Of a DNA stretch of 64,000 nucleotides, positions 32,668 to 44,802 are shown piece after piece; the stretch's first letter is position 1; each line of letters opens with the position of its first letter. The notes under the pieces were generated by a model that did not search any database, was not told the DNA's origin, and worked only from the letters and a program-made list of their open reading frames with translations. The stretch spans positions 620,001 to 684,000 of the forward strand of contig JAAXNY010000016.1 of assembly GCA_013420905.1 (NCBI GenBank), in the 5' to 3' direction. Position numbers and translations under genes: made by a program. This DNA is from Collybia mongolica (taxonomy: Eukaryota; Basidiomycota; Agaricomycetes; Agaricales; Clitocybaceae).

Positions 32668-35151
32668 CTAATCGACAAGAGAGTACCTCTCACCGTTGAA
32701 TATACCCTCCTCGATGGCTTTGATTTCTAAAACGAACGAACACAGACCCCGTCAGTGAAAGGGGAGGATGCTAGAGAAAAGATGCTTACGTAGCGCAACA
32801 TGCTTCGAATGGAATCTGCAGAGCGCCAAATTTCCTATTGCGATGTATCTCAGAACCGACACAATCAACGGTGCACAAACAGACCACTGACCCATCATAT
32901 ACCAAAGGCCTTTGAAACCCATATCCCTCCAGGTACCATTGAGTTCTCCCTCCTTATTCAGACCCCAGATCTTGGAACACCTCTTAGCCACGTCCTCCCC
33001 GCACACATTGCGTATGTGGCTATGGCTGTCTCCCAATCTGCAAGCCGCGCAGCCACATCAGCAGGTAATCTCTGCCAAAGACTGTAGGCGCAGTTCTCTC
33101 ACCCTGTCGCGAAGACGACGACATCCGCCTTGAGCTCGGTGCCATCATCAAATTTCATCGCATCCTCCGTAAACTTCTCGATTTGCCCTCCGCTTTTGAG
33201 CTTGATCTTCCCGTCCACGATCAGTTGGCTGCCTCCGGTGTCTACATGGGTATAGCCCAGCTCAGGCATAAATGCCATATACAGAACGTAAAAAAACTAA
33301 CCTAGGTAATACCCTCCAGCCTTGCTCCATGCCAGCAAGGCGAACCCAGTTCCAAGTAGCCCATCATTGAGCCTGAATCCACGTTTACGCAGACCATCTA
33401 GGACGTCCCTTATTACCAAAATTATCGGTTATGTAAGGTGCATGGCAGAGGGGACTTACTTGTCCAGCTCCGCGATGATTTTCGTGGTGCGCTGCGCTAT
33501 ACCTATACTCATGTAGTTGGGGAACGATGCGTTGAGGCGGTCTGCAATATCACTGGGGGGTCCATTCTCAGAGTAGACACCTGGAATGTCTCAGCAATGT
33601 TCCTCGGACGGATGAAAATGTTCCTGGCACACCTTCGAACAAAACTTTCCAGCCATTCTTGGTGCTCATGATGTACGACGAGCCGCGTTGATACATTGTT
33701 ACGTCTTACCCCGGTGTTATCAGTCAATATGACGATAATTGAAACAACAGCTGCTCACCGACCCCATGCTCGTAGTAATCAACTGCGATATCATGCGCTG
33801 CTTCAAGATTAGCATCATGGCCAGCCTTCTGGAGGGGATTGACGGACCAGAAGTACACGCCCCAACGACAACAACTTTCTTTCCTTTGTGATCGTCTGCC
33901 TTCTTGTGCTGAGTAGAGTGCAAGACTTGTCCCTTGAACGTATCCTAGTAACCGGGACCGCTCAGTAATTTGTTTGTTCCAATGACAGTAACGCGTACCA
34001 TCCCAGGAATCGTTGGAATAGGATTCTCCGCACCCCCAAGACCAGTAGCGAAGATTATATGCTTGACGTCGAAAGTTCTCTCAGAGCCGTCTCCACGCTT
34101 GACGAGCACACGCCATCTGGACGTTGACGCGTCTTGGGTGGCGCTTACGACAGTGGAAGACGTCCACACGTTGAGCTCGAGGGCTCCGGCGTAACCTTCG
34201 AGCCAGTTCGCGAGCTGTCGTGTCCTGGGTAGGAATTACTTGGAGTAGTTACATGGCGACATACCTTGAGAGCCGGGGTATAAACTGGCCATGTTGGTGG
34301 AAACCTGGGAAGAATTAGGTCGTGAAAGAAAGGGGCATGTGAACATGACCTACGGTATATACGGCATATGATCGTAATCTGCACGGTGTGATTAGAATGT
34401 ATTGGCCGCTTGCAAATGGCGACTTACGAACGGGATCGTGGAGGCATAATGCCTCATATCGGTTCCTCCAGTTGTCTCCAATTCTGGGATTCTTCTCAAT
34501 CACCAGAGTGGAGATGTCGAATACCTTCAAGCGCGCGGCGATTTCGAGGCCGCTTTGTCCTCCGCCGATGACCAGAACAGTTGGTTGCGCGCCGCCCTCG
34601 AACTCGATCTCGCGTTTGCGATCCGACTCCCACTTCCCATGATTCGGCGCATGGTTCCTCAAAGCACCGATCTTCTCCGGAAAACCCTTCAAGTTCTCAA
34701 GATTTGTGTATACGACGTACGCCTTCCACTCGCCATTGGCTGTTGGGACGAGGCGCGCGATGCCTGATGCGAGTCCGGAGGTCGTCTCAAAGTCGAACAA
34801 GAAGTTGATCCATGCGATATCTGGGAAGGGCCGTTGGAGGCTGAGGTACGCATCGTCGCGGATGGCGAAGGCGGTTGGGCGAGTTACTGGTAGGCGATCG
34901 GAAAGGAACTGGGTGATAGCGGGGACGCCTGAGAAGGTACGGAAATCCCAAGTGAGGGAAAGCATATCGCGCCAGAACGAGCCGGGGATGAAGAGGGCAG
35001 CGACTGCTTTGGCATCGCCCGAGGAGGCGGCAGCGGCAAAGGATGCAAACCAGGATTTGGCTGCCTGTCTCACGTCAAGATCTTTGGAGACGGTGGCATT
35101 GAGGCTTTCGAGGGTTGGGAGAGGGACTGGTGTTTCTGGGATGGTGGACAT
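32668..35151 (-). CDS. FAD-dependent monooxygenase with N-terminal SnoaL-like domain, copy 2
   Basis: A tandem paralogue of the gene at 29.7-32.2 kb, clearly similar along its whole length, with the same exon positions including the mini-exon encoding YDHMPYIP. It starts ATG 35151 (MSTIPETPVPLPTLESL) and stops at 32668-32670. Both FAD/NADP turns (GGGQSG and VVVVGACTS) and the FATG motifs are intact. The intron sequences differ strongly from copy 1, so the duplication is not recent, or exons are under purifying selection. The substrate is unknown. The pair may act on related compounds or differ in regulation. Confidence 0.85.
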
Positions 35152-35260
35152 CGTAGGACCGTTATCGCGATCTAAGGGTCATCTCACAGACCAGTGCTTT
35201 ATACGGGAGCTTTTATTGTAAGGGCGGAACCCCAATTATCCGCCAGTTCTCCACCCTTGA

Positions 35261-35270
35261 GGTCACGTTC
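35261..35270. promoter_or_regulatory. GGTCACGTT motif upstream of monooxygenase copy 2
   Basis: GGTCACGTTC, sharing its 9-bp core with 32259-32267 upstream of copy 1. A TATA-like TTTATACG lies nearer to the start, at about 35196. Confidence 0.3.
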
Positions 35271-35279
35271 GCAGTTTTT

Positions 35280-35971
35280 CGGCCAAGATAATAGGCGCTT
35301 TCCCATGTCAACCCCTGAACGGAATTCATTGAGAGGAAATCCAGGCTCGTAATCTCGAAGTTCTGTGCGAGTCCGGTCAAGATCAGTCATTCGATTGAAG
35401 CTGATGGAATGGAAACGCACTTGAACTTTGAAGAGCGACCTTCCTGAATAGCTCTGATGGGACGAGCGTGGTCGTCGATTTTAATGAAACGTAGTGGAAG
35501 TACTTTTGCAAGGGCGAATTCAGCTGGTACAAACCTCAAAGCTTCATTCATAAAGAGGCCAAAGTTAAGTCAAAGCGAAGCGGTGAAACAAATTACCTTA
35601 CAGCGGGCCGTTATTCTAGCAGTGGCTCACGGTTCAACGTTCATAAACTCTTATTTTCAATCCTTCAACCTCGATTCAGGATGGTTGGTCGAGCTGATTT
35701 GTAGAAATAAAGAGTATGTCTGGTTCCCGCAAACAGTGTACGTGAAATCCACCTGTACTAGTTTCTTCACCTTTATTGCTTCCGGTCCTCTGAGAATTAA
35801 ATTAATCCTGCACAGCCACCAGTGACCAGCTATGAACTGAACGACGATGAGCTCAGTAACATTCTTTCTTACTCCTTGACTTCAATTACTATCATCACCA
35901 TCATAGGCTGAACATCATACTCTGTACTCACTCGCCATTTAAAGCCCCAAAACCATATTCACTGCTCTACC
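35280..35971. promoter_or_regulatory. spacer upstream of the VPS3-like gene
   Basis: This region should hold the missing N-terminal part of the VPS3-like gene if it existed, but no frame here resembles a CNH/beta-propeller domain. A weak TATA-like CATTTAAAG lies about 35 bp before the ATG at 35972. The frame at 35457-35825 shows no domain. Confidence 0.4.
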
Positions 35972-38686
35972 ATGCGATCGACATTTCCGCGCTCAAACGT
36001 CTTGATATTAGGACCTAACTCCATACAATCCCTCGTGCCATCTACTCTTATTTCTCAAATTGAATCCCTGTTGGATAGTCACAGAATCGAGGATGCAGTC
36101 GACCTAGCTGACAATCAGCGCAAAAAGATACAAGCAAATATATCCCCAGATGAAGACGAGGTATCACCTTTCACTGCTTCCTTGAATCCGGAGTGTTACT
36201 AAGAAATACAAGGTAGAAGAATTGCGCTACGTTTACCAACGTATTGGGTTTCAATGTCTCTCCGAAACCCTCTTCGAGGACGCAGGGAAGAACTTATACA
36301 ATGGCGACCTCGATCCACGTCTCCTCATCAGTTACTACCCGGAGCTACGCGGAGACCTATTCAGTGCAGAAGACGAGGTTGACGTCTTTGCAGGAGTAGC
36401 AGAACGCATGCCCACCGAATTCTCTATCGAAGACATTGGTGAGCCCCACTTCCTTTCCTTCACCCCCCACCCCTCTCTTCCTTCCCATTCCTACGCCCAT
36501 TAACATATTCTCACTTTCCCCGCATCTCGCACTCTCATGTTTCCGTCCCCCCGGAACTGACAGTTGCGATAAACCTAGTCCGGAACTACTCCCCACACCT
36601 CGCGCCCAACACCCGCTCTGCGCCACCTACGGCCGAGCTGCGCAAGATCCTGGTGATGGCAGCTAAGGAGATGCTTGAGGTGTTTCTGAAGAAACACAAG
36701 GCGAGGGGTACATCATCCCCAGTGCGTCTTCACACATCGTTTTCAGTTGTCATTCTGACGAGATCAGTAGATCGTGGATACAGTCCTGGCGAAGCTATAT
36801 GCGGAATTTGAGAAGACGCATGAACTGTACACACTCCTTGCAGAACCGAACGAGGTTGTGATCAGTGAACTAGAGCCAGTTTTGAAGGAAACAGGCCAGT
36901 ACAATGCTTTGTGCATACTATATCGACAAAGGGGAGAGGATTTGAAGCTATTGGACGTGTGGGCCAAACTCGTTGAAGGGAAATGGACGGATGAGGACAT
37001 TAAGGACCCCCTCTCCGAAATCATCCAATTGCTAGCCGACAAACGAGACCGTGCGCTAACGCAGAAGTGGGGGCTCTGGTTAACGAGAATAGATCCCGAT
37101 CGTGGACTCAAAGTACGTGCCAGACTGTCTCTTCTAATGTCTTAGCTCCTTGTACTGATGATGTTTTATACCAGCTTTTAATGCCCAAAGATTCGGGCAA
37201 ACGACGGGAGAGACCCGAGGAGGATCTAGCATTGCTTGAACAGATAACGGAGGCGAATGAGGAAGCAGGAACGCAATATCTGGAGTATCTTGTTTTGCAG
37301 AGGCGAAGTACGGTATGGGTGTTCCTATTGTTTGACCAGAGTATAAATTTGACGTCTATGCATAGTCCAAGGACCTCCACAACCGACTTGTCAACTCTTG
37401 TATCGACCAGCTACACACACATCTATCCAACGAATCCGTTTCCAAGCTCTGGCGAGCCAAGGGTAGGCGCCCAAGTACTCATCTTTGTGTTGGTTTTGAT
37501 TACTGCTTCCAGCCTCCTCATATGCTTCCTCCTCATCTGCCCGTCCTGATTCCCCTACGGCCACCTCGTTCCTCTCATATTTCGCTTCGACGACACCAGA
37601 CTCACCACACAAACGCGTTCGCCTGAAAACCATCCTCCTGCTCGCGGGTTCCTCCCTATACGATCCCAACCTTATCCGACCACGAATCTCAGAGCATCAA
37701 AAGCTCTTATGCCTTGAATTGGCCATTATTGATGGTAAAGTAAGTTTTGTGTTCTTCTTTCCCTTCCACTATGTAGAGCTCACGTTATCGCTAGCTCGGG
37801 AACCATCGCGCAGCACTCGCGACGCTAGTTCACGGACTGCATGATTCCGTTTCTGCAGAGGCGTATTGTACAATGAGCGGCGACCTCGTACCTCCGAAGA
37901 CAGCGCTATCGATAGCAGAAAGTCATAGCGGGCTCGATGTGTGGACAAGTACACTGTTCGGAGTTCCCGTTCCGCCTCCAAAAGCGGGTGCAGCGAAGCC
38001 TGGTGCGGTGTCTATGGCGAGACAGAAGACGCTTGTGAATGAAGTGCTGAAAAAGGAGCTGCTAAGGGTCCTGTTGGAGGTTTATATGAGTGATGGGTAC
38101 GTGGGCAGATTCATATGTGATCTTTAAATTAACGGTACTTTTTGGGCAGAGAGGCGAGCGCGGGACGAGCGGCTCATCTACTCAGCTCTCAGGCGATGAA
38201 CCTCGATGCATTGGATGTGCGCTGCCCCGCTTGCTTCGGCGCCGTGTCAAATACTTATTTATTGATTCCTAGGTCATCCCGCTTGTCCCGCCAAATTGGT
38301 CGCTGAACTTGATGTCGTCGTTCCTGGAACGTTCCTTCCGGCGATCGATACACGCTAGCCACGAGGGCAAGATTATTAAAACCCTCAGTGCTGGCCAGAA
38401 TCTTGTGGTATGTATCCATACCAGGCCCGTTGGTGGTCATTTTGCGGTCGCTTATGCCAATTTGCAGGTGAAAGACGAGGCGTGGTTGATCTTGAGGGAG
38501 GAAGGCATGGTCATTGAAGAACCTCTTGAGGGTGGAGACGATGATGGGGACTACGATGAGAAGCAGGCTCTGTCGGAGAAGATAGTGATGCACGCCAGTG
38601 ACCTGCCCACCCATGATCTGAACAAGGATCCGACAGAGAAGGAGGGGGCATTGAGTGGTGGGGTAGGAGGACAGTATATTACTTAG
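35972..38686 (+). CDS. VPS3/TGFBRAP1-like CORVET subunit, without N-terminal CNH domain
   Basis: A vacuolar protein sorting factor of the Vps39/Vps3/TGFBRAP1 group, which tethers endosomes as part of CORVET. The model has eleven exons: 35972-36160, 36213-36438, 36564-36721, 36771-37112, 37175-37312, 37366-37462, 37513-37739, 37795-38096, 38150-38216, 38273-38407 and 38468-38686, giving 699 residues in one frame. Visible are ALPHA-solenoid type repeats, a Vps39 domain-1-like segment (IVDTVLAKLYAEFEKTHELYTLL) and a C-terminal Vps39 domain-2-like region (IPLVPPNWSLNLMSSFLERSFRRS). Full-length relatives usually carry a CNH domain of 300-400 residues before the point where this protein starts (NVLILGPNSIQSLVP). 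Here only about 0.8 kb separates it from the preceding gene. It is either truncated, or a family member lacking CNH. Confidence 0.75.
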
Positions 38687-39272
38687 TGCGTGTGGATAAT
38701 TTTGGATAGACGATAATAAGGTATGCTGCTTTGAGGAGCTTGTCTGCCGAACTCTCTGTTAGCTCTTAAGGACTGTTCCGGGTGGGTTGAACACTGAACA
38801 CGGAAAGCACAGAGGTATCCTAAATTCTCTGGGAATATTGGCGGATAAAAGAGGCTCCATATAGGCATAACTGCACCTTCAAGCTTCGAGTCAGGCTTTT
38901 TTGCTTTACTGACGTTAAAAACCTCATTATGGGGAGTTTGCTGCTGGATACAGGAAGGGTCGAGCAAATATATGACTCGCGCGCACACAAATTATGATTC
39001 ATGAAGTCAAGCTCCCTTCTTCTCTGATACATCTCACCCAGCTGCGGCTGCGCGCGCCAGTTCTGAAATCCAACCTGGATTCTGAATTGATGTCGATATA
39101 CTGTCACGGGCCCGTCTCTTGATCCTAACTCCAACGATACCCCACTTCCATCAACTCTCTTGTAAGAACCCAACCTTGTCCCCATACAACTTGTGCGAAT
39201 CACAGTTTATATGTTGCGATCTTTGAAAAGTCGAACCGTAGTAACATGGAAGTCCGTGTGGTGCTAATGATT
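38687..39272. other. intergenic region, no gene seen
   Basis: 3' flanks of two convergent genes (VPS3-like on +, DPM3 on -). Only short open frames without domain content. Confidence 0.5.
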
Positions 39273-39730
39273 TCAGTCGACAGTGACACCTCGAGCCCTT
39301 AACTCGTTTTTTGCTTGGTTTATTTCCTGTCAAGTCGGATATGAGTGGTGCTCAAAGACTGCACGCCGATGGGCAATAAGAAAGCTTACTCCAAGAAGCT
39401 CCGTATATGCTTCTGGGCAGTCTCTGAAAGTGAATATTCCCCAGCCAAGAGACCACAACGAATATGAGCCGAATGATACAAGAAGCCACCACGGGATCTA
39501 TGGGTATTTTTGTCGAATTTCGAATGGCCAAGGGGCGGACAGGAAATCGCAGGAAACAATGATATTTAACATTATACTGGGCGAAACACAAAAAGGTCAC
39601 TGACCACTGGTAAGATCTCCTGGACAACATGGTCTTCCACCAACGGGATGGCGAGAACTTGGAAAAGCGCAAGGAAGTAGAGAACGGAGAGGAAGGTTGT
39701 AATAACTGCTACACGATGTACTCGCGCCAT
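39273..39730 (-). CDS. DPM3: dolichol-phosphate mannosyltransferase subunit 3
   Basis: The small stabilising subunit of the ER dolichol-phosphate mannose synthase, which makes Dol-P-Man for N-glycosylation, O-mannosylation and GPI anchors; DPM3 tethers the catalytic DPM1 to the membrane. The model has three exons: 39730-39605, 39497-39390 and 39326-39273, giving 95 residues, the normal family length. The first hydrophobic segment is in TTFLSVLYFLALFQVL, followed by EEILPV-like VQEILPV and the hallmark IPWWLLVSFGSYSLWSLGWG. FTFRDCPEAYTEL and a short coiled-coil tail (EINQAKNELRARGV) follow. Intron borders are GTCAGT...CATAG and GTAAGC...GACAG. Confidence 0.92.
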
Positions 39731-39937
39731 GGTCGTTAATATTAGAGTGACGAGCTTTCCAGGCCTGCTGAAGGATATATATCGGCGAACTAGACTGACA
39801 CGTTGAACTTGACGATGGGCGTTACGGTAACAAAAGCTATTAGAAAGTGCGTGGGAGACTACAAAATTGTAATGATCGCTCCTCGCGATCAATTGACTGA
39901 GGCTTTACTCAAACCTTTCACTTGTCTTACCGCAAAT

Positions 39938-41515
39938 ATGTTGTCACCACGCAGTCCATTACGAAGAGCAGGTGTATCACTAAATTCAAAGGCATCACTG
40001 TCGAGTCGAACTCAGATCAACTGCCTCAGTGGTGGACTACACTCTGTCCGAGGTGCGTCGGTTGTGAGTAATGAGCACATCCACACCTGCTAAGTATTCA
40101 TCGCCTTGATACATCGTAGGTGCTCAAGAAGTCATATCCCTTATAACAGCCCGCCGCAATGTTACCAGTCTTATCCTTGGACATAATGCCCTTGGGGACG
40201 ATGGCTGCATTGTCCTCTTTGCCTTTCTCCAATCCGCCGTCGGACGAAAATACCGAATAGCCGAGATTGGCATAAATTCGAACAAAGTTGGTGACCGAGG
40301 ACTGCAAGCCATTTCCGAATACTTGACGAATAACGACTCTCTAAGAGAGCTCTTTCTTCAGAATGTATGTAACCTCTGTCTTCTTGAGCCAGGGATTCTT
40401 CCATCCTCCTCTAGAACAACTTTACTGGCGAATCAACCACTGTCGCCGCTTTCATCGATGCAGTCAATTCATCTAGATTGCAATCGCTCTCCCTTGCAAA
40501 TAACAACAACTTCTCCGATACCTTTGTCAAAGCACTCCTCCCAGGCCTCACCTCGCCACATCTTCGTGAACTGTATCTTTCTGCCCTTGGCCTCTCGCCC
40601 GTATCAATTCCATACATAACGACGTACCTTTCGACTCCCGCTCGTTGCTCCAACCTCCATACCTTCAAATGCAACGCAAACGCCTTGGGTGCACGCGGTG
40701 TCAACGCGATTATCGAGGCAATCGAGAGTCACAACTACAGGTTGCTAACGGTGGAATTGTATTCCAACCAGTTATCGTCTTCGGATTTGGCCTCTTTATC
40801 CGAAACAGATGATGATGAGCACGATCCAAACGCTTGGAGGTCTAGCGAGCGACACCTCAAGCGTATCCTGGAGAGGAATAAATATCTCAAAAGAGAAACG
40901 GAGGAAGGAGCGTTACGTCTGTTGAGATATGCACGTCCCCTTTTGCTACGTTGCCCACCAGAAGCTGGTCCGTCCTCGGCCTCAGACATTTCGCCTTGCT
41001 CATCTGCTTGTGTATGCATACCCTCTACACCTTCGCCTTCCGAGGTGCCACGCTCTCCCCTCAAAATGCGGACACCATCCCAATATACAACCCTTCCAAC
41101 CGAAATTCAGCACCACATCCTTTCCTTCTTGGCACCAACTCTTAGTCCCGCCCAACGCGTTCGAATATATCGCTACGCCTCAGATCCGAGCACGCTTCCG
41201 CAGCTTCTCCCTTGTCTTCCTATAAGACCGGCTCAACCCGATTTAAACACAAAGAATAGCGGTTCATCAAATTTATCGTTATCGCCCAACACACCACCTG
41301 GTAACACACTTTGCGTCCCTGACCCTTCAACACTTGCCTTTGGCCCAGGCCCAACCAAGGTATGGAGCATTAATGACGGGGGTGTAGGTGTAGGCGGAGG
41401 TTGTGCGGCAGGGAAATGTATGGGGTCACATAATAGTGTCCTATGTCATAGAGAACAGGACCGCATAAGGTGGTTGGAGGTGGTGGGGTGTGCGGTTTAT
41501 GATCCGGAGAGGTAG
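39938..41515 (+). CDS. leucine-rich-repeat (RNI-like) protein with F-box-like motif
   Basis: The model has three exons: 39938-40052, 40120-40364 and 40415-41515, giving 486 residues. RNase-inhibitor-type LRRs are visible: VTSLILGHNALGDDG, IAEIGINSNKVGDRGLQAISEYL, LRELFLQNNNF, LQSLSLANNNNFSD, LRELYLSALGLSPVS and a last one ending VELYSNQLSSSDL. After a charged linker, LPTEIQHHILSFLAPTLSPAQRVRI resembles an F-box. That suggests, but does not prove, an SCF ubiquitin-ligase adaptor, though the F-box lies unusually C-terminal. The C-terminal 60 residues are Gly-rich and end CHREQDRIRWLEVVGCAVYDPER. The start ATG lies about 210 bp from the divergent DPM3 ATG. Confidence 0.75.
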
Positions 41516-42278
41516 TCGATTGGAGCTGGACACTATGCTCAACCTTCCAACGGGCTTCTGTATGTTAATTTGCCGATGTTGGATTTACCCTGTTCTCATT
41601 TCGCAAAGATAAAAATAAAGTCGTAAGTCCATATGTTTGTTTTCTATAATTATTGCAAAGAACTTTCGAAGACCTGGGTCTGCTTACCTATGACAGCTCC
41701 ATTTACAAATATCAAATATTCGTCAATTCAGTTGGATTTAGCGGTCACGATTCAAAGTCTACAGTGCTGTGACGCCTGCACATATAAAATATTAGACACA
41801 GTCCTCTTCCGCCTAATCAACCGTTCTTCTCATAAAATTCGGGGGTAGTTTAAAATTCCAATACCCCTTTATGGAGTAAACCTGCAGCCTCGGCAGTAAC
41901 ATCATACTTAATCACAAATCAAAACCAGGTAAGGAAGCGTTCGAACATGTCTTCTTACCGTATACTGAAACCCGGATGTTAACCCCAGAACATTAGTTTT
42001 GTCCCATCTTCTGCTTCAGAACCGGAACGAAATTCCCAAAGGACATGAAGAGATGCTGCGTGCTCCCCATTTCGCCGTGGTCCGTGATCACTCTAGAAAG
42101 ATCATAATTTATACGGTCTTGCCCCGGACTGTCGGATTCCCAATCTCGGGGCACGATGCGATATCCTTGAGGCTCGATAATCGGTATAAAAGGCCCATGA
42201 AAGAGCTCAGGATATCCGGAAGGCCGTTCACCTTTTAGCCCTCATAACATCCCTCCCTCTCGGCGCGGCAAGGCTGAA
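41516..42278. other. intergenic region, no gene seen
   Basis: Short frames only. The last 80 bp before the next ATG contain GTATAAAAGG (42183-42192), a good TATA-box candidate for the DUF3455 gene. Confidence 0.5.
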
Positions 42279-43192
42279 ATGTTAATTAGTGTAATCCTCT
42301 CGTTGGCAATCACTGCCTCTGCCTTTGCTCTTCCCAAGGGGCTGGGCTCGAGTTGCGACGTGTCCCATGCCCAAATAAATCTTCCAACGACGCCACCAAC
42401 GCTAGTGGCGCCGACGGGCACCCCTTCCTTCATAGTCCTCTCCATAGGAACCGAGAATTATACGTGCACCAGTGCCGGAACATACATGTAACTCGTTACA
42501 CCTCCGAGCTCACTGTCGTGGTGTCTAATTTGGCGAAACCATTCCACAGGAACATCGGTGCTGTGGCCGAACTATTTGATATTTCTTGCCTGTACAAGAC
42601 CTCCATTCAAGAGGTGGCCTATGCCCTTTGGAGCGCAGCTCCACCATCAGTGACGCCACTAGATATCATTGCCTCCCTCCACAACTCATCCTCTCATGCG
42701 ATACTCGGTAAAACTGCCCGCCTTTATCAACTGAAGTATTGCTCAAATATTTGTAACCAACTAGGCCAGCATTACGTCATTCGCAATCCGATTACTGGTG
42801 TAGGTGGCGTCCCCAAATGGGACTTTACATCGCAAGGAGTATACAAGGGCAACGCTGATGCGTTTGTCGTTGCCAACGTTGACTCTGCCGTCCCCGCGCC
42901 CAATCCTGCCAACGCACCGTATCTTCGTTTGACCCGACTCCTAGGAGACCTTGCAGATCAGGTCTATAGGGTCGACACGAAAGGAGGACAGCCGCCCACA
43001 GGATCCGTGAGTCCTTTCCCTATTTCTATGCCTTCGTAGTTTACATTGCCACGTTCAATAGTGCACTCCGGGTTCACCTGTAATCGCTGTGAGGTACACT
43101 GCAAAATATTGTAAGTCGTACAAAGGACTTAGCTGCAGGACACGAATTAAATACCGATCTTAGGGCTCTTCGGCGGATCGATCAAAAAGTGA
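42279..43192 (+). CDS. secreted DUF3455 protein
   Basis: A member of a fungal/bacterial secreted family of unknown function. The model has four exons: 42279-42487, 42550-43006, 43062-43110 and 43164-43192, giving 247 residues. A signal peptide (MLISVILSLAITASAFA) is followed by family landmarks: FIVLSIGTENYTCTSAGTY, NIGAVAELFDISCLYK, a central WDF segment, LRLTRLLGD with QVYRVDTKGGQPP, and the C-terminus YTAKYWLFGG. Cysteines are probably disulfide-bonded outside the cell. A TATA-like GTATAAAAGG lies about 90 bp upstream. The last exon is only 29 bp, but it supplies the conserved Trp of the C-terminal motif, which supports the splice choice. Confidence 0.82.
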
Positions 43193-43402
43193 CCGTGATG
43201 GAGATATTACACATTACAAACCGTAAATCTCTACATATGTCAGTGAAATACATAGGTGCCGAGTGCGATGTCATTACTATTCCCGGATAATCGGTTGGAA
43301 TGGATTAAAACTGATAGCTCTTTGACATGCCGCATCGTGAACTCTACCCCGCAGCTCTGTGCTCCACTGTGAGAAGCTGGGGTGTGTCAGTCGTACCAAT
43401 TC

Positions 43403-43970
43403 TCAAGGAGTGACTCGCAAGGCCTCAAGGATACTTTCAACGTCAACCTGACAATGGGCAGCAAGCTCAACCGAGACCATGCCCGAAAATATTGTGGTTT
43501 CCCTAGGAGCGCTCTGTGACTTCCTTGTGATGGCTAACAGACTGGCAAGATCGGGACCCTCGATGAAGGCATAATTTAAGAAAGCCATCTGATGCATAAC
43601 ATCGGATGTCCTTGGGAAATAGCGCAGCTGGATAATACAATCTTCCTGATTGTTAATGAAACCTTGGAGAAAAAGGAGACGAGATCGCGACTTGATATTC
43701 CGCACAAGCCATACAAATCAACGCTGTGCAGGGTTGGCTGGGAAGGAGATATGAATTGCAGGAGTTGAAATCCAACAATATTTCCAGTCCGCAAATGCAG
43801 TTCTTCAATTTTGCAGTTGTGAGCTGGACATGCATCAGTCTGGCGAGGAGTTGAGTCCAATCGAGATCATTGATTTTATGGAACTGATGGCTTGCTTTTA
43901 ATTCCTCATATATTCTGTGTAGGATGTTCGGAAGAATGAGAAAGGTACATCCAGTGGAGACGGGCAATCT
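43403..43970 (-). pseudogene. F-box/LRR-type protein remnant
   Basis: Minus-strand frames contain leucine-rich blocks typical of mushroom F-box/LRR proteins: IEELHLRTGNIVGFQLLQFISPSQ, LHSVDLYGLCGISSRDLVSFF and IRKIVLSSCAI, then in another frame MAFLNYAFIEGPDLASLLAI... ending VDVESILEALRVTP. The frame changes near 43640-43600 without usable splice sites, and the N-terminal F-box is not evident. Interpreted as a frameshifted fragment; a non-obvious intron remains possible. Confidence 0.45.
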
Positions 43971-44396
43971 GTCCGGCCTGGAACTTGTGTAGAATGCGTC
44001 GAAAAGAGATGATTGTTCTGACTGTCTCGTGGCCTCTATGCTCTATGCACAGCCACCAGTGGTCTCCGAGAGGTCGCCAGTGATTCTTCTACTTATTCTA
44101 CAATGCGTCTTTACTTCTAACCTCTTCTCTGAATGTTGTAACCTCACGGCTCCACCAGCACTAGATTGGAGGCACACTACCTTTCAAGTTCGGCATTTGT
44201 GACGGAAGTTTCTTCCAGAGGGGCGGGACTTATGACATATCCGAAATATTCAGGTAATATCTTTGTGGGGGGCCTACGGGATCACCGAAAGTGCTGAAAT
44301 TGATAGGATCGTTTACCGTGCTTTCTCTACGTCAAATAAGGCTGAAATCACTTGAAAAAAGGGTTCCACGAGAGGCAGATGGATGGACGCTACGTG

Positions 44397-44802
44397 AATT
44401 TCGCTCAAAGATGTCACCATGGTCAGAACACCCATGTGAGCTTCAGACAGACGGCAATAAAGCTGTTCATCGTCACCGCCTAGCCGGTAGTCCCCAAGGA
44501 CTGGAGCCCTTAATATATCTCGCTTTTTCTGGCTTCTTGAGTGCCTGGGTGATTAAATTCGCATCGGGTTTGTCATTAACAGAGAAGGTTCGCAGTGTTA
44601 ATTTCGCTCAAAGATGTCACCATGGTCAGAACACCCATGTGAGCTTCAGACAGACGGCAATAAAGCTGTTCATCGTCACCGCCTAGCCGGTAGTCCCCAA
44701 GGACTGGAGCCCTTAATATATCTCGCTTTTTCTGGCTTCTTGAGTGCCTGGGTGATTAAATTCGCATCGGGTTTGTCATTAACAGAGAAGGTTCGCAGTG
44801 TT
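44397..44802. repeat. 203-bp direct tandem duplication
   Basis: The 203-bp segment starting AATTTCGCTCAAAGATG (44397-44599) is repeated head to tail at 44600-44802. I found no differences between the copies, so the duplication looks recent. It lies within sequence resembling a decayed gene. Confidence 0.85.

Noticed and set aside
35457..35825. 122-codon frame that might be the missing N-terminal part of the VPS3-like protein
   Set aside because: Its sequence does not resemble a CNH/beta-propeller and it has no splice route into the exon starting at 35972.
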